From contig CP012810.1 in the NCBI GenBank assembly GCA_001936135.1, positions 1,178,001 through 1,242,000 on the forward strand: a DNA stretch of 64,000 nt, in the 5' to 3' direction. A model generated the notes under the pieces. The model was not told where the DNA came from. It saw only the letters and a list, made by a program, of their open reading frames with translations, and did no database searches. Of this stretch, positions 63,819-64,000 are shown piece after piece. The stretch comes from Saccharomycopsis fibuligera x Saccharomycopsis cf. fibuligera. Lineage: Eukaryota; Ascomycota; Saccharomycetes; Ascoideales; Saccharomycopsidaceae. The stretch's first letter is position 1, and each line of letters starts with the position of its first letter. Made by a program: the position numbers and the translations under genes.

Positions 63819-63823
63819 TTTTT
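63819..63823 (+). terminator. Pol III terminator of tRNA-Leu
   Basis: Five T residues five bases after the discriminator base form the expected RNA polymerase III stop. Confidence 0.8.
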
Positions 63824-64000
63824 ACTCTTTTGTGCACATGCATACGAGGGCGTATATTTTTTATCCTACCAATTTGGAAACATTCTGGGGTTAAAATCTT
63901 CAGCTTATTCCTCGTTAACATTCATTACAATTTTAGCTGATGAACTAGTTCAGTTCATAATATAGATAGTATTCCTGAAATGGAAAACAAAACCATTGGT

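Overview
The window is nuclear DNA from a budding yeast (Saccharomycotina). It carries 25 well supported protein genes, a tRNA gene, and introns with yeast consensus signals (GTATGT, GTAAGT or GTACGT donors and TACTAAC-like branch sites). The Thi80, Aro3, Apl5 and Cog7 reading frames each place a CTG codon where, as I recall it, the S. cerevisiae protein has serine. One CTG also turns a C-terminal LKL into the peroxisomal signal SKL. This points to a yeast of the CUG-Ser clade, so the standard-code translations probably show Leu where Ser is made. I cannot name the species. Long Asn, Gln and Ser tracts and very long A/T homopolymers are everywhere. I saw no mobile element, viral relic or CRISPR array.

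Layout: 1-18 kb is sparse, with THI80, a small secreted protein, MOG1, an SNG1-like membrane protein, an MCH-type transporter and a low-complexity protein of unknown role, separated by gaps of 1-2.5 kb. One gap holds a 40-bp inverted repeat and another a 13-copy 10-bp minisatellite. 17.6-22.9 kb is compact and intron-rich: OPI3 (3 introns), PCC1 (1), a YBR062C-like RING protein (2), RSM10 and TRM7 (1). 23.6-38.8 kb holds LYS9, TAF6, KRS1, an eIF3h gene (1 intron), PAB1, an EHD3-type acyl-CoA hydrolase with a probable peroxisomal signal, and ARO3. 39.8-53.4 kb holds a SCAP-like sterol sensor, RVS161 (1 intron), EXO70 and RAD50 (2 introns, one splitting the start codon). 54.1-62.6 kb is a secretory-pathway neighbourhood: STT3, DFG10, COG7 and APL5. 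An intron-bearing tRNA-Leu(CAA) closes the window.

How the genes fit together: KRS1, eIF3h and PAB1 are neighbouring translation genes. STT3 transfers the dolichol-linked glycan and DFG10 helps make the dolichol. COG7 and APL5 act in later vesicle traffic and are divergently transcribed. RVS161 and EXO70, both acting at the cell surface, share a divergent promoter. LYS9 has a perfect Gcn4-type site upstream. In all, 11 introns were reconstructed by eye in 7 genes; each restores the reading frame and most restore residues conserved in the S. cerevisiae orthologue.
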